Assembly: GCA_015852425.1 (NCBI GenBank)
Contig: JAAAIG010000345.1
Location: 5,383-37,184 of the forward strand
Length of the DNA stretch: 31,802 bases
DNA from: Gryganskiella cystojenkinii
Taxonomy: Eukaryota; Mortierellomycota; Mortierellomycetes; Mortierellales; Mortierellaceae
Direction: 5' to 3'
The stretch's first letter is position 1. Every line of letters begins with the position of its first letter. This document shows, piece after piece, positions 30,663-31,802 of this stretch. The notes under the pieces were generated by a model. That model did no database searches, had not been told where the DNA came from, and saw only the letters and a program-made list of their open reading frames with translations. Both the position numbers and the translations under genes were made by a program.

Positions 30663-30684
30663 ACACCTTGGGGGAGAGGCTACC

Positions 30685-30692
30685 TTTATATA
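30685..30692 (-). promoter_or_regulatory. TATA box of OPT copy B
   Basis: TATATAAA on the minus strand, about 212 bp upstream of the ATG at 30473. Confidence 0.6.
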
Positions 30693-31802
30693 ACCGAGGA
30701 AGGGAGAGAGGGGGAAGGTTGGTCAAAGTCTTGAAGACTTTCCGAGGAATTGTAAAAACCGGAAAAAGATTAACTGAGAAGTGAACGGTTCAACGTTTTT
30801 TTATCCCTATGAAGAAAGGTAATGAGTCCAAGGAGGGGGATGTGACTGAGGGTGAAAATTGTCGACGAAGAGAAAAGGATGGACATGGGATGTCACTTTC
30901 TTTCTCCAATTCATAATCGTAAACAAGTATATGAAGCAAATTGGATTAAAAGAAATGCCTGCCCATGAAGAATTAAGTTCGCCAACCCAACCCTAGGAAG
31001 AAAAAGGAGGATGGACAATCTAAAAGGATTAGCCGGTGAGATATCAACAATAAAGTGTGGACGCGAATGACAAAACTGCAGGGCTTTTGGGGACAATAAT
31101 ACAAATAATACCACCGCCTCTTTGAACAAACACTTGTGCGAAAAGAGCCTTGATCAGATTTAAAGCTGGTTTCTTTTACCCAGAGTAGGGCTAAAAAATC
31201 GAGTTCGCCCCCGTTGCATTAAAGAATACCCGAAGAATGGGCGCACAAAAGCGATATAAATCCACAAAATACAGTCATCCACCCTCAAAGATTTCTTTTG
31301 AGGAAAAACCTGCTACAACAGATCTCTGAACTCAACCTTATTGAGCAACTTTTTTTTGGCCGTAAAATAAGGCTCTTCCAATGGGATCTATTCCACTCTC
31401 CGGCTATCGAGACAAGCAAGGCACTGTTGTCCATGGACATTGCTTTGGCACTAGTGCAAAAGTAAAAAAAAAAAATGAAAAAGCTCCAACTCCACTGACA
31501 AATTGATACAGGAGAACCTGAATGAACTTTTTTGGTTAGCTATTGTGCTTAGTCTGCCTGATTCCTGCAACGGTTGCGTAAGTGCGCCTTTAGTTAAAGC
31601 TCCTTCCCTAACGCTTCCTAAACAGCTCAGCCAAACAAAATAAAGATGCAGTAAAGAGGGTTGTAGATTTTGAATGATGCTTCGAACAACCACTGTAGCT
31701 CAGCCACAGCAATGTCAAGCTCGGATGGATCAAGTGTTTATTAAGATAGTATCGTGCCTTTCAAATAAAAATGCGAATGAAAAGAGGAGACGAGTTAGTA
31801 AG
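30693..31802. other. Intergenic DNA at the right end, no gene recognised
   Basis: Distal promoter of OPT copy B and further A/T-rich sequence. It contains a small hairpin (cctcaaa at 31283-31289 pairing with tttgagg at 31297-31303). Minus-strand frames of 72 and 80 codons at about 30911-31129 and 31451-31693 have no recognisable features. Confidence 0.55.

Noticed and set aside
31283..31303. Short hairpin (7-bp stem) as a terminator or transposon end
   Set aside because: A 7-bp stem occurs easily by chance in A/T-rich DNA. There is no adjacent gene end or matching terminal repeat.
31684..31760. tRNA-like start (gtagctcag) near the right end
   Set aside because: The A-box-like string is not followed by a plausible D-loop, anticodon stem or TTCGA-type B box, so no tRNA can be folded.

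Overview
This window looks like nuclear DNA of an early-diverging filamentous fungus. Mucoromycota/Mortierellomycotina (Mortierella-like) is my best guess. That placement is inference from gene content and gene style; no marker gene here proves it. The evidence is spliceosomal introns of about 104-179 nt with GTAAGT-like donors and AG acceptors, A/T-rich and pyrimidine-rich intergenic DNA, secreted class-2-type lipases, fungal OPT oligopeptide transporters, an LCL2-like cysteine domain, and long low-complexity proteins. I see no bacterial operons, rRNA, tRNA, CRISPR array or intact transposon.

Layout, left to right. (1) 0.86-4.07 kb, plus strand: two tandem secreted lipases, each with three exons and introns at identical sites. 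(2) 4.4-5.96 kb, minus strand: a five-exon TMEM19/DUF92 membrane protein with a 30-nt micro-exon. It is divergent from (3). (3) 6.9-8.7 kb, plus strand: a two-exon PLP-dependent glutamate decarboxylase. (4) 9.8-12.9 kb, plus strand: a 1018-residue Myb/SANT-like protein whose N-terminal half carries a module of about 65-70 residues repeated three times. (5) 13.2-14.0 kb, minus strand: an LCL2-like cysteine-rich protein with an unusually long N-terminal region. (6) 14.4-15.1 kb, minus strand: a small unknown membrane protein. (7) 15.7-17.5 kb, minus strand: an F-box/leucine-rich-repeat protein. (8) 19.0-21.6 kb, minus strand: a long coiled-coil protein. (9) 22.8-23.0 kb, plus strand: a weak candidate for a small gene or gene remnant. 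(10) 23.2-25.5 kb and 28.1-30.5 kb, minus strand: two tandem OPT transporters about 2.6 kb apart. The rest is intergenic.

The neighbours do not form one pathway. The two tandem duplications (lipase pair and OPT pair) both concern nutrient acquisition: secreted lipid hydrolysis and peptide uptake. In both pairs the copies share short promoter elements at matching positions, so the copies are probably co-regulated or only recently separated. Glutamate decarboxylase feeds the GABA shunt. The Myb-like, F-box/LRR and coiled-coil proteins look like regulatory or structural housekeeping genes. The least explained items are the triplicated module in the Myb-like protein, the 230-residue membrane protein and the extended LCL2-like protein. 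No unambiguous new multi-gene system was found.
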